Below, in pieces: positions 36,218 through 48,427 of a DNA stretch of 64,000 nucleotides. Origin of the DNA: Aldrovandia affinis (Eukaryota > Chordata > Actinopteri > Notacanthiformes > Halosauridae); contig JAINUG010000020.1 in NCBI GenBank assembly GCA_029706075.1, positions 8,365,546-8,429,545 on the forward strand, in the 5' to 3' direction. The notes under the pieces are model-generated. The model worked only from the letters and a program-made list of their open reading frames with translations, was not told the DNA's origin and searched no databases. Each line of letters begins with the position of its first letter. Position 1 is the stretch's first letter. Made by a program: the position numbers and the translations under genes.

Positions 36218-37443
36218 TCTTCAATCTTGGCAAACAGGTTCAAAATGTTACTTCCTAGGGACACGTGACATCAAACGTAACGTGTCGTGTCACATGGTGT
36301 GTCGGTCATGTTGCGTGTGGAAAATACGCGCAAATGTGTGAGTCTGCCTTTTCTCCCAGAGCTTTGCTTGTATACACTCCAAACTTGGCAAACACATTTT
36401 AAGTGTAGGCCTAATGTCCTTTTGATTACAGTATTTGGAAAGTTTTTTTTTTGTTGCACGGGGCTTACACGCCTCCGAGGTTGCCTGCAGCCTCTAGTTT
36501 TTAGTGTTGTGTTTAACCCAGGAATGGAAATGTGAGCTTGTAACATTGTGGAGTTCTCATTACAATAATATAAACATGGCAATGGAACTGACTGCAGACA
36601 AGACCATTACATTTGAGAAGGGGAATGTATGCAAACATATAGGTGAGATTGCACAACACAGACAACTATTTCCCACCCTGCAGGCAGTGTTAGGCAGATT
36701 CCTTGGAAAAAGTAATCCGTTACTGTTTACAATTGACAAGATTAAAACTGATTAGTAACATAATCTGCTGGACTACTGTAATCTAATAGGATTACTTTTG
36801 GATTACTTCCAGTTTCCATCATGGTGAGAGGTTCTCGATGACTCGGATCACTTGGCATATAATGCTCACATTTGCTGCTTCTTACATGTTATATCTGGAA
36901 TCCAAAATGTCTTTTTCTCCAATAGTCCCAGATGCATCCCAGTATTTTAGGAGATGGATTTCAGACCACCCCATCCCAAATACACTCCTTTCTTCAGAGG
37001 TCAGCCCCGCCATTCGTGTCTAGCCTTGTCTGATTGCCAATCCCTGCTCATGACTACTAGCTAGCTAGCTAAGATAGCTAATTTAGGTTATTATAATATG
37101 GTGTATTTTTGGGAGCCTAAATAAGCATTTGAAGATCAGAAAGGCTCACAACAACATATAGCTGACATTAGTCAACTAACTGAACCAGTAGCTGGTAGCT
37201 ATAATGTTAGCTGGCTAGCTAAATTGACATACCTCCAAGTGTTTCCTCAGATTTGAAGTAGAATCTTTGGATGTGGACATGACATTCACTTTCGGCTTGC
37301 AAAGACTACACTGAGCAGTGATGTTCTTCCCTTGTACCTGCTAATGGTTAAATGATGCCATATCCAGTGGCTGCCTTGTCCATTTTGTCAGAAAGATGAA
37401 CACTCACCACCTGGCACGGTGGTATACCCACCTCTGTACAATG

Positions 37444-39540
37444 CTATGAGATGTTTTGAAAAGACGAGGCTTAACACAGTGCAGGATGCACAATCATCTC
37501 TAGACAGTGGGTAAAATAACTTGCCCAGATGGGCTGAATGGGCTGTTCTCATCACATTCTTATAGTCCTACCTACACACACGCCCACGTGCACACACACA
37601 TACACCATTTCTGGGGGGTTGTTGACATGTTCATATTACTGTGAAAACAGAGTTTTAAAGGGCTGACTGCGTTCATGAGAGTGTTCATTTACACAATCTA
37701 ATATTAGTCAAATTATGAAACTTTACCAATACATTATTTATGACTTTTAATTGAAGAAATGCTGTAATAAGCTTATCACAATTTGTCAATTTGCCAACAT
37801 AACAAATGTTTATGTGTTATGTTGGCACAGATGAGTAGAGTTGTACACTGTAGCAGGATGTTGGACAAATGGCCCTTTTCTGATCAAGTAAGTTTCAGCC
37901 ACATTAGGTATGTGCAGCACAGCCTAATTGCAATCAACCAATATAAGGCAATGTACAGGACATATGGCTGAGATGGAAAAAATGATTTCATGCATTCTGG
38001 GTGTCTTTGAGTTTATGCTTTATTGTGTACAGTTTATATACATAATTATCAAAGTCTTCAAATAAGGTCCTTGGACAGGAATGTAAGCCCTTATTATAAT
38101 ATTGTTTGGGAAAATCAGATTCGGCTTACATGGGTTTAGACCGCCTTTTTCAGTAATGTAACCTGCTGTCTGTGTGGGAACTGCCTGTTTTCTCAGTCGA
38201 GTGGGGTGTTCTGGCACTTCTTCACCACAAGAGGGAGATCGAATCAAATTAAGATATAGCTATACTTAATTACCAATGGCTGGCAAAAAATTCACAGTTA
38301 TGGATTCTGTGCTGAAGAAGTAGTTTTATTATATCTATATAAACATATCTATATAATGATATTTTATTTTTACACCTATGAAATCCAAAAATATTAGTCA
38401 CTCCTCAGTTTTAATTTTAATACAGTCAATACAAGAATAATATTTTGTATGTATAATTTTAATTGTACAAGGTGAATTCTGAATATACAAATGGATATAA
38501 TATACAAAATAATATACTGTATTACATTAACGTATGTGTGCTGGGATACAAGTAACATGAAATTGCACTAATTGTAACAAATACAACAAATCTCTTTTGT
38601 TCTGGAATCACTTTTTCCAAAATAAAAATAATATGGGTATATTGAGATTTCCATATTTTAAATAATAAATCAATAATTACACTGCATTTGTACAGTTGCT
38701 CAACAAATTTCATTGAATTATTTGAGGATGCTATGAGATGTTTTGAAAAGATGAGGCTTAACACAAAGCAGGATGCAGGATCATCTCTAGACAGTGGGTA
38801 AAAGGACTAGCCCAGATGAGCTGAATGGGCTGTTTTCATCACATTCCTATAGTCCTACCTACACACATGCCAATGTGCACACACACATACACTCTTTCTC
38901 TATCACATTCTTATAGTCCTACCTACACACACGCCCACGTGCTCACACACATACACTCTTTCTCTATCGGGTACAAAGAAAAAAGAAACAGAATTTAAGT
39001 GGAAGCACCAAGAATGGTACTTGTAAAACATATCTGCTTAAGATTTACAAGGAGGCATATTATTCAAAGCATATCTTACTGGAGGCAGACAGACAGACAC
39101 ACAGTAGGTTCACCCAGTACAGTGCATGCTTTTATTCTGTAAATTATGAAATTATTATTAAATATAGTTTCGTAGATGAGGGCCATTTCTGGGGGGTTGT
39201 TGACATGTTTATATTACTGTTAAAACAGAGTTTTAAAGGGCTGACTGCATTCACGAGAGTCTGTTCATTTACACAATCTAATATTTGTAAAATTATGAAA
39301 CTTTACCATACATTATTTATGACTCTTAATTAAAAAAAATGCTGTAATAAGCTTATCGCAATTTGTCAATTCGCCAACATAACAAATGTTTATGTGTTAT
39401 GTTGGCACATATAAGTACCGTTGTACACTGTAGCAGGATGTTGGACAAATGGCCCTTTTCTGATCAAGTAAGTTTCAGCCACATTAGGTATGTGCAGCAC
39501 AGCCTAATTGCAATCAACCAATATAAGGCAATGTACATAG
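37444..39540 (+). repeat. Internal direct repeat within the 8.8-kb unit (copy 2)
   Basis: Equivalent of 28631-30735; first arm 37444-37965, second arm about 38729-39540. Confidence 0.85.
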
Positions 39541-39683
39541 ACTAAAATCACAAAACGGCACTGACAATGGCCTAGATCCGAATCATGTTTGTTTTGAGGT
39601 GAGAATTGTAGTCATGCATTTTTTATTTTTATGAATGTTTACTTTTGTGTTGTGCAAGCCTTTCCCTTCAGAAGTGTTATTGA

Positions 39684-40395
39684 TGTTACGGTCACGACCG
39701 CAACCTTGTTATTTTTTATGTTTCCTCGCGTTTTCCCTCCCCTTTTCCTTGTGTCCCTGTTCTCCCTGTCAGTTTCGTGTTTGTGTGTGTGATGTGGGCG
39801 CGGCTTCCCTCCTCGGCATTCTCCGGCTCCCTCCTGATTTCCTGGATCCACTACACCTGCGCTGTCTACTCACCTGCCATCAATTAACATCAGCCCTGCA
39901 GTGTATATCTACCCCGGTTTCTCATTCATTCATCGTCAGATCGTTGTCTCTACTTCAGTGGTAGCTATTAGACTCTTGACCTCTTCCTGATCGTGATTTC
40001 ACCTCCGTGTTTATTTCTTCGTGAGTTTTATGTATTTCGTTTATTTCCTCGTGTTTAGGTTTACTTCTCGCCTGCCTGTTTTGTTCGTCTATTCGTTTGT
40101 CATCCTGCCTGCCTGCCCACGGACCTGCCAGCTTGTTTCTCCACTACCCGCCCTCCTGCCTGTTCCATCAGCCTTCTTCATCTACCATCATCATCGGCTA
40201 CCCTCTCTGCTTGCCTGTCCACGGACCAGCCAACCCGCATCTCTGCTTGTCCGCTGTCCTGCCTGACTGCCCACTTGGTCTGCCCTCATCATCGCTTCCC
40301 CTACCCCAGTCTCTGTAAATAATACATACCCTATTTCACCTTATCCTCTGTGTCAGTGTCTGTGTTTGGGTCCAGCCTGTGTATCAGTTGTAACA
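39684..40395 (+). mobile_element. Solo LTR, Gypsy-like (copy 2)
   Basis: 712 bp, same ends and flanks as the LTR at 30878; it lacks a 4-bp ctac unit present in copy 1. Confidence 0.75.
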
Positions 40396-40789
40396 GTTGA
40401 CATAGTCATTTGTCTTAATTTTTGCACCCCACATTATCCAAATGTAGGCTAGCTGCTAACTGTTTTTGGTTTGAGGAGTTCCCCCATTTTGTTGACTGTA
40501 AAATCACAGCCAAGTGAAAACAGATTAGAAGGAGGAACTGAGCGAGAGATCCACTGATCAAGAATTTGTTAGAGCGCAGTGAGAGATAATAAAAATCTAA
40601 GTAAAATTGATACAAATATGACATTAATAGGCACCATATCAGTGATGTAAGTGAATGATTTGGAACTATTCAGAGTTTCCCATCACTGACATGTAGAGTG
40701 CTGGTTGCTAGTGGGGCTGGGGGCTGGAATGCATTCTGCCTCTGTCATGTTTCTGTAAGAGGGTAGGGCAGTGATTATCCTTATAAACC

Positions 40790-41408
40790 ATATCAGAATC
40801 AGATTTATTATCGCCAAGTACGTTTACACATACAAGGAATTTAACTTGGTAAGTTGGTACAGTGCAAATTGTCGATAGACAAAACAATAAACAATAAGGT
40901 GGCATCCAGGGCAATATTCAAACACAAACCCCTAGACAATAAGCATCCAAGTAATACAAATTAGAAGTTAAACGATGGGGGTGGCTGGGTCGCGAGGGTT
41001 CAGCCAAGATCTCTTCAGCCCGCCTTCTGGTCCAGGAGGCTTACAGCTCCTGAAGGGAAGGCAGGTTGCAGCCGATTTTTTTTCTGCAGACCGGATGATC
41101 TGATGCAGCCTGTGTTTGTCCTTGGCAGTAGAGGCAGCGAACCCAATGGTGATGGAGGATGTGAGAATGGACTCGATGATGGCCTTGTAAAACTGCACCA
41201 TTACTTTCTGTGGCAGGTTGAATGATGGTATTAAAGGTGGAGTAAAAATCCACAAACAGGATCCTGGCGTATGTTCCGGGGCAGTCCAAGTGTTCGAATA
41301 AAAAGTGCAGGGCTATATTGACCTCATCATCTACAAACCTGTTGTATCTGTAGGCAAACTGTAGTGGGTCTGAAACGGGGTCGGTGATGGTCTGGAGGTG
41401 CATTAACA
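40790..41408 (-). pseudogene. Truncated CR1/L2-type LINE fragment (copy 2)
   Basis: Equivalent of 31985-32625; reads [19 protein letters not shown]-run shortened here changes the frame relative to copy 1. Confidence 0.8.
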
Positions 41409-41562
41409 TAAGGGGCCCTATTTTGGTGAATTAGGACGGTGTCGGTAACGCAGAAGCAAAGCGAAGATGGTGGCGCTTTAGGGCGTGTCTAACCCAATTT
41501 CGGTAATTAAGTGATTTAGGACGATAGTGCACCTCCGGCGCAGTTGTAAAAGAGGTTGGATT

Positions 41563-41875
41563 CATAGGCGCCGATCCCGTGGGTGCTCCGGGGCCCGAGC
41601 ACCCACGGAGAAGGCCGAGCACCCACGGGGAAAATTATGCACTTGACATCTGTATAATGCCGCCGGAGCCAAATTTACATTGATTTGATAGCAAACTCCA
41701 CCTAGCATACGCTGCGCGGCATAGCCCACGTTGCAAAACATGTTAATCCATACATTGATGCAGAAAAGGCACAAATTGGTGCATAAAAATTTGAATGCAG
41801 GAATTGAAATGTTTGACGCTCAAAATGTCCTGGGTATTGAGCACCCACGGGCAGAAACATAAATCGGCGCCCCTG
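41563..41875. mobile_element. hAT-type MITE with 8-bp target duplication (copy 2)
   Basis: Equivalent of 32776-33082, with gttggatt at 41555-41562 and 41876-41883. It differs by a short replacement near 41656 (tgccgccgga) versus copy 1. Confidence 0.88.
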
Positions 41876-42793
41876 GTTGGATTAACTTTAAAAAAATACA
41901 TGTGGGTGTGGTGGGGGTTTGGTTTCATAATGGCCAATCAGAACACCTATTTTCTATCCCTTTAAATACCAGTGCGCTAACGCTATAGCAAATTGGCAAA
42001 TTCCTCACATGGATGACAGTTTTGCACGCTGCGCCAGGAGCGCTTCTCAAGCGAATCAGAGGGGGAAAACAAGACGCACATTAATTGGTTATTTTCATGA
42101 TTTGAGTTTATATTATGAGACCTACATTGTTGAAAGAAAGTGTTTTATTTTACTATCTCTTTTTTTCCTTATTTGTAGGCTTTCCAACATAAAATCGCCT
42201 TCGGTGTCCAATGATGTACTCCCTTTCACATAAGAAAAACAATGCGCATACAAACATATATTTATTTAACAGGTGTATCTTGCTGAACGGTAGCGATGGG
42301 TGGCCTGCTGGCTTCAGTCTTTCATGTCCGTGCATTGAATAACCACAAGTTGTGGTGAAATAGTTTTTAGCTTAATTGATTACGCTTGCAAGTTACCCAT
42401 GGATTGGACGATTTGCTTCAACGTGGGGGAAAATGAACAATATTCACAAAACATTCTCATGATTTCAGATAATGTGCACATCAATAAAGTCACCAAATTG
42501 CACAGAGCGCCAGCGCCCGACTGTTTTCATTGTCACACCCCTGTCACACGCCTGGGGAAGGCGTGGACAATAAATCGGGCGCGAGACAGATTCGGCGCAG
42601 TCACACCGGATTAAAATGTCTCAATGTTCTATTGCCGGGCGGCTCTCGGTCCAAGCAATGAGATCCGGTCCCTCATCAAGGTTAAGTTGTGTAGCCTGGA
42701 TAGGGTCGGGGAGCGAAGCTGCGCCGTCGTCGGGCCAGGAGTCCCAGTTGGTACCAGTAAGGCGGTTGGAGTATACGTCGGTATCTGTAAGGA

Positions 42794-42853
42794 AGAGAGA
42801 GAGAGAGAGGAGAGAGAGAGAGAAGAGAGAAGAGAGAAGAGAGAAGAGAGAGA
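42794..42853. repeat. (GA)n microsatellite (copy 2)
   Basis: Equivalent of 33994-34049 with a different pattern of gagag and gaagaga blocks. Confidence 0.9.
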
Positions 42854-43062
42854 CTTTATGCAGTGCCTTCTGATTACGAAATGGAGTGGCTGCAGCTGTC
42901 TCCCTGGTTCAGCACCGGACAGCTGCCACGCTGTGGATTGTTGGTTCCTTTTCCGTCGCGTCTTCTGGGGAGTTGTCCGTGGTACCGGAGTTCCGCCGGC
43001 TCCCGTGCCACACCGCCTATTGCGCTGGCCAACCCATAGCCATTATTTTTTCAAAGTATTTC

Positions 43063-46000
43063 AGTTATGATAATGTTCAAGAACTTGCTCAATGATCATT
43101 AGAGGTTATATTAAAATAATTAACAATAAAGCAATTGTATTTTTGGTTTATTACTATATTTTGAATCGTGGGGTTTAGTACTGTAATTATTACTGTACCA
43201 AATCATTTATTTCTGTGTATTATTATTGCTGCTTCTACTTTGTGCTGTATTTGACTTGCATTATGTACTATTGCGACCTCTACAAACTGTACAGACCTCT
43301 ACTATACTGTAGACTACAGTGTTATTAGCCTATTTACTTTATCAATACGCAGTGTATTACTGTAACTTCTACAGTAATGTTTATGTTCCCTGTTTATCCC
43401 ATTACAGATTTGACATTCCGAAGGGCGGAAGCCTATTGTTCTTGCCTGTGTTTTTATTTTCGCGGTATTTTATTTCGTCTCGCCCTTTTTTCGGGGATGG
43501 ACTTCTATAGGCTATTCGCAATTCACTCCATCAAAACCAAATTCGTAAGTTATGTCACGTTTGGTCTGAACTCACTGATGGAACGTTTTGAAAACGTTCG
43601 CCCCAAATCACGCCTTTTTTGCACCATTTTATATTACAAGTATAAATTAGTCGCTAGGATAGGCGAGACAAAATAAATATGTTTTAAGATCTCGTTTAAA
43701 AGTGACCACATTCTCAGCCATTCTCAAGCTCTCTGGGAGTGTATTCCAGAGCCTGGGGGCATAAAAACTAAAAGCTGCCTCTCCCTGTCTCTTTGTCCTG
43801 ACTCTTGGAACCACCAGGAGTTCTCTGTCAGAGGACCTCAGAGATCTACTTGGAAAATATCTCACCAGCATATCCGAGATATATCTAGGCGCACAACCAT
43901 GCAGTGATTTATAGACTATTAAGAGGATTTTATAATCTATTCTGGAGTTGACGGTAGCCAGTGCAGTGATTTCAAAACTGGTTTGATGTGTGTTCTTCGT
44001 CTCGTCTTTGTAAGGACTCGTGCTGCAGCATTCTGTATCAGCTGCAGCTTATAAATTGGTTTCTGATTTGATAGACCAGCCAAGATGGCGTTGGAATAGT
44101 CTAACCTGCTAGAAATTAATGCATGTATCACTCTTTCAGTATCCACCTGTGAGAGGAAGGGTTGCACCTTGGCGATGTTTTCAGGTGATAAAACGATACT
44201 TTTGTTATATTTTTATATGAGTCTCGAAATCCAAGTCAGAGTCTATTATTACACCTAAATTTCTGGCCTGGCACTTGGGTTTAAGATCCAGTGTATTTAG
44301 GTGTGCAGAGAGCTTCTCTCGCTTAGCTTTATCACCTATGATCAAAATTTCAGTTTTGTCCTGGTTTAATTGTAGAAAGTTTTGTGACATCCATACATTT
44401 ATATCAGCAATGCATTGTATAAGGCAGTCAGCAGGACTATAATCGTTGGGTGTCATGGAAACATAAAGTTGTGTGTCGTCAGCGTAGCTATGGTAATTAA
44501 CATTGTGTTGCTTTATGACATTGCCAAGGGGCAGCATATATAAACTGAAAAGTAACGGTCCTAAAATCGACCCTGAGGGACCCCACAGCTCATCCGATGT
44601 TTTTTGGAGCTATGGTCACCTAGGCTGACAAAATATTCCCTCCGTTCAGTCAGATAGGTCCTGAACCAGTTAAGGACTGGACCTGAGAGGCCAACCCAGT
44701 TTTCAAGTCTGTCAATGAGAATATCATGATCCACGGTATCAAACGCAGCACTTAGATCTAGCAGAGCAAGAATCGAAAGCTTTCCAGAGTCATTGTTCAT
44801 TCTCAGATCATTCACAACTTTGACTAATGCTGTCTCTGTACTATGATGAGCGGAATCCAGATTGAAATATATCAAATGTGCAATTTGCCTCTAGAAAAAC
44901 ATTTAGCTGTTTAAGTACGGTCTTTTCCAGAATTTTGCTTATGAATGGGAGATTCGAAATTGGTCTATAATTGCTTAAAACTGAAGAGTCTAAATTGCTT
45001 TTCTTCAAAAGGGGTCTCACCAGAGCAATTTTAAGAGGCGATGGGAAAATGCCTGTCTGTAGAGAACAATTTACGATGTTCAAGATGTCCTCCGACACAG
45101 ACTCAAAAATAGTCTTCAAAAATTTTGTAGGAATGGGGTCAAGGGGGGATGTAGATGACTTTAGTTTGGCCACTACTTTGCTCAGCATCTCTGCATCAAC
45201 TGCTATAAATGAGTCCATAATTACATTACATGGTGAAATGGGTCCAGCATGCAACACATTTGATCCTGACTGGGTAATACTTGTCCTTATATTCGCTATC
45301 TTATCTCTGAAATATCCTGCAAATTCCTCACACTTGGAGGTGGAGAAAAGATCTTCAGGTATTTTAGCCACGGTTTTACGAGGCTGTCAATAGTCGAAAA
45401 AAAGGACCCTGGAGTTATTTCGATTAGTAGTAGAGATCAAATTTGAAAAATGATCTGTTCTAGCCTTTTTATTGCTTTATTTATGGAAGAAAGATGGTCT
45501 TTGAGAATCTCATAGTGAACCTGTAGTTTGGTCTTTCTCCATACACGTTCAGCCTTTCTACATGTTCGTTTGAGATTCGCAATTTCCTCATTCTTCCAAG
45601 GAGCTTTTTGTTTAGCTAACACCCTTTTTAGCTTCAATGGTGCTACAGAATCCAGAGCTGCCTTAACTTTGATGATGAAACTGGTTACTAGGTCATCAAC
45701 CTGCAATGGGTCTTTTGGAGTTGTAGGCCTACTATTAACTATCATCTTAAAGCCCTCAGCTGCTGCAGCAGTAAGATATCGTTTCTTAATAACACGTTCA
45801 GTACAAACTTCAACCTTTGGTGTCATTATTGTAAAAAATATACAAAAATGGTCAGACAGAGCAAGATCACAGATTGAAGATATATCAGTATCTAGACCCC
45901 TTGAAATGATCAAATCAAGAGTGTGACCTCGGTTGTGGGTGGGCTCGTTGATATGTTGAGTGAAGTCCATGGAGCTCAAAGGTCATAAAGTCTCTGGTAT

Positions 46001-47446
46001 CTGAGTTAGTCTCACTGTCCATGTGTATGTTAAAATCACCAACTATTAATATATGGTCATAGTTTGTGTGTATAATGGACAGGAGTTCTGAAAAGTCCTC
46101 TAAAAAGGTAGGAGTAGGAATCTTAGGTGGTCTAGTCTTAGTCTTAGTCTTTGGTGGTCTATATATAGTTACTGCCAGTACAGGAGGCTCACAGCTTATC
46201 ATGATGGCATGATGCTCAAATGAACAGAAATCTCCCAGAGATATATTTCTGCCGGCAAGGGTTGATGAGAGGATGGTCGCAGTCCCACCCCTCTTCGCCC
46301 AGGTCTAGAGTAGGAAGAGCTATAGTCTGGGGAGAGGCTTCCAGGAGGGTGGCTGATCCATCAGTGCCAAGCCACGCCTCGGTCAGGAAAAAATACAGTG
46401 CAGATTTCGGTCGGATATGAGTTCATTAATTAAAATGTCTTATTGTTCAGTGATCGCACATTAAAAGAGCCATGCTCAGTTTCTCTGAGCCGTTATTTTG
46501 TTCAATTGTTTTGTTTACTGATACTGATACTGTGACCAAGTTGCCCTTATTGGGATATGCTCTTTTTCAGTAGTGAGACAACTGGTAAGGGGAGAAGGTC
46601 TATTAGTTATCATAGTTGTAATGATGGAGTCCGCCTGGCCTGCGAGTGGCGCTGTTCTGCATGGCAGCGGTAGTGGCGGTGCAGCGAAAGAGTCTCCACA
46701 ACAACAGGTGGCTGATCTCCATGTGGCATGTCGTGGGAGACACTAGCGCTGGTAGCATGTCATGTATGGCTTTGGAGATGGCGATGAATATTAGAGGCCA
46801 GGACTTTGATGCCACTCTGGTTTGGATGGAGGCCGTCTGCTTTGTAAAGGGATTTTATGTTCCAGAATGAGTCAAAATGGCTAATATAGCCAAAACCACC
46901 ATCCCTGCTAAAGCTAGCTAGCCATTTGTCCAGCTGATAGAGCCTGCTAAATCTCTCAGAGCCACATCGGAGGAGGGGGCTGGCCCAGAGAGAATGCATG
47001 ATTTCCTAAACGTTCAATGAGCTGTGCCAGGTCTTTATAGGCGTTTTGGGTCTCAGCTGATTTTTGGCGGATCTTACATCATTTACACCAGCATGGACGA
47101 TGACTGTGTGGACAGTGGGGTGATGCTCAATGATGGATGAATTAGGCGAAACAAGCTTCCCGGGGTCAACTTGTCAGAACATTACAATTAGGTCGTCAGC
47201 ATTTGGAAGTGTAGTATCGAAATTGCGAAGGAACAAGCGATCTCAAATACTCTGCGCTTGGCTCAAAAATAACAGCAGACCCCTCCCACATCCTCCACCC
47301 AGAGTTCGAGCTGCTACCATCGGGAAGGCGGTTAAGACTCCCACAGTGCAAGCTGAACAGGCTGAAGAACTCGTTCGTCCTTGCACTCCGTCAGCCTTGT
47401 TAACAAGCACGGGGGAAGATAGGTGGAATCAGGGGGTTGGATGTAG
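43063..47446 (+). repeat. 8.8-kb tandem unit, copy 3, incomplete
   Basis: 43063-43631 matches the first 569 bp of copy 2, then a LINE intervenes (43632-47141), then 47142-47446 continues the unit up to a point equal to about 35135 in copy 2, where the assembly gap begins. Only about 870 bp of unit sequence are present. Confidence 0.92.
43632..47141 (-). mobile_element. CR1/L2-type non-LTR retrotransposon, frameshifted
   Basis: Minus-strand order: end of ORF1 with an SGNH-esterase-like piece (HAGVNDVRSAKN at about 47060, DGLHPNQSGIKVLASNI at 46840), then ORF2 endonuclease (LIVGDFNIH at 46055; NRGHTLDLIISRG and LSDHF at 45930-45860), then reverse transcriptase (YRPISNLPFISKILEK at 44960, LDLSAAFDTVDHD at 44745, GVPQG at 44585, the [10 protein letters not shown] active-site box at 44490, LHWLPS at 43950), and a C-terminal RLWNTLPESL at 43740. 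These are spread over at least seven open segments in shifting frames, so it is dead. 5' truncated in ORF1. No convincing target duplication. Confidence 0.9.
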
Positions 47447-47546
47447 NNNNNNNNNNNNNNNNNNNNNNNNNNNNNNNNNNNNNNNNNNNNNNNNNNNNNN
47501 NNNNNNNNNNNNNNNNNNNNNNNNNNNNNNNNNNNNNNNNNNNNNN
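47447..47546. other. Assembly gap (100 N)
   Basis: Exactly 100 N, the usual placeholder for a gap of unknown length. Left of it is unit copy 3; right of it is unrelated sequence. Confidence 0.99.
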
Positions 47547-47553
47547 GATCATC

Positions 47554-47717
47554 ATGGCGGCCGCGACTGTCCCAAGGGTCATCACTTTCGGCTTCAAACA
47601 TTTCACATGTGAAGGAAAACGGTGAACTGCTGAATGCAAGACCTGCTCATCAAAGATTTCTGACAGCCAGACTACAACATCAAACTTTGTTTGTCATTTG
47701 AAGACTCATTCGGATCG
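47554..47717 (+). pseudogene. BED-like zinc-finger first exon, copy A, with premature stop
   Basis: ATG starts MAAATVPRVITFGFKHFTCEGKR, then TGA (47623-47625) where copy B reads CGA. Beyond the stop the frame continues with two Cys (C-x2-C), about 16 residues, then H-x4-H, and a GTAAGT donor after 47717: the layout of a BED finger as found at the N-terminus of hAT transposases and of host genes derived from them. The stop fits a CpG-type C-to-T change. No downstream exon identified. Confidence 0.65.
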
Positions 47718-48039
47718 GTAAGTGTCTGTTAGGGCTGATGTTAGGTAAATCTGCGCAGAATGTCTAGCTAGCCAGGAGCACAGATTCTCAGTCGTCCTAT
47801 CGTCTCGACGACTAAAAAATTAAGGACGACCTTTGATGTCGAAGTGATCGTCCTGCTGACGACTGTGAATTTAGGATATATCTATATATTTTAATTGGCT
47901 AACTGGAACTATTTCTGTTTTACACTCACATCGTAACAAACACATCATGCACGGATGTTGAAAAATATTTCTGAAGTACAAAATGGGAAAAGTTAGTTAG
48001 CTAGCTAACGTTTAGCGTTCACGGACATTGGGTATCGAC

Positions 48040-48355
48040 GGCCCATTATTCCGAAACCCCAATAGTTCGAAAAACATCTGCCTCATGCTTAAGAATTTCA
48101 ATGGGTAAGTGTCACGCTGTGTATTTTGTGAAATTAACCTATTTTTTAACATTTTTAGCCAATGGGCACACTAAAAAGCAATCATTTTGTAAACGGTATC
48201 CTCGCGTTTGCACGTAAAATAACACTAAGATATTAAGGGCAAAAAACTCCATGGAGAGTGTATTTTCGGAGCAACAGGCCTTCGGAGTAGTGGGCTTTTG
48301 TTTTCGGGATAACGGGCCGTCGGACTAATCTATTGGGGTTTCGGAATAATGGGCC
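48040..48355. repeat. Perfect 26-bp inverted repeat (MITE-like), copy A
   Basis: ggcccattattccgaaaccc + caatag at 48040-48065 is exactly reverse-complemented at 48330-48355. A weaker cggccc/gggccg set lies inside (gggataacgggccgtcgg). Equivalent arms in copy B are 58348-58373 (decayed) and about 62037-62062. Confidence 0.85.
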
Positions 48356-48373
48356 TTCGGACATAATTGACCG

Positions 48374-48427
48374 GCACTGCGCATGTGTGCCAGACTAGCG
48401 GAATAGTCTGGCACACATGCGCAGTGC
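48374..48427. repeat. Perfect hairpin, 24-bp arms and 6-base loop, copy A
   Basis: gcactgcgcatgtgtgccag + acta at 48374-48397, loop gcggaa, exact complement at 48404-48427. Confidence 0.95.

Larger units (their letters stand above)
34261..43062 (+). repeat. 8.8-kb tandem unit, copy 2
   Basis: Starts agttatgataatgttcaaga directly after copy 1 and ends where the same words restart at 43063; period 8802 bp. Same order of contents as copy 1 without the SINE. Differences from copy 1 are mostly single bases, homopolymer changes and indels under 25 bp. No host gene. Confidence 0.95.

Noticed and set aside
25053-43062. Array read as a single giant LTR retrotransposon (terminal repeat - 8 kb interior - terminal repeat)
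   Set aside because: Unit borders lack TG...CA ends and the interior has no gag-pol frames; a tandem duplication explains copies 1-3 more simply.
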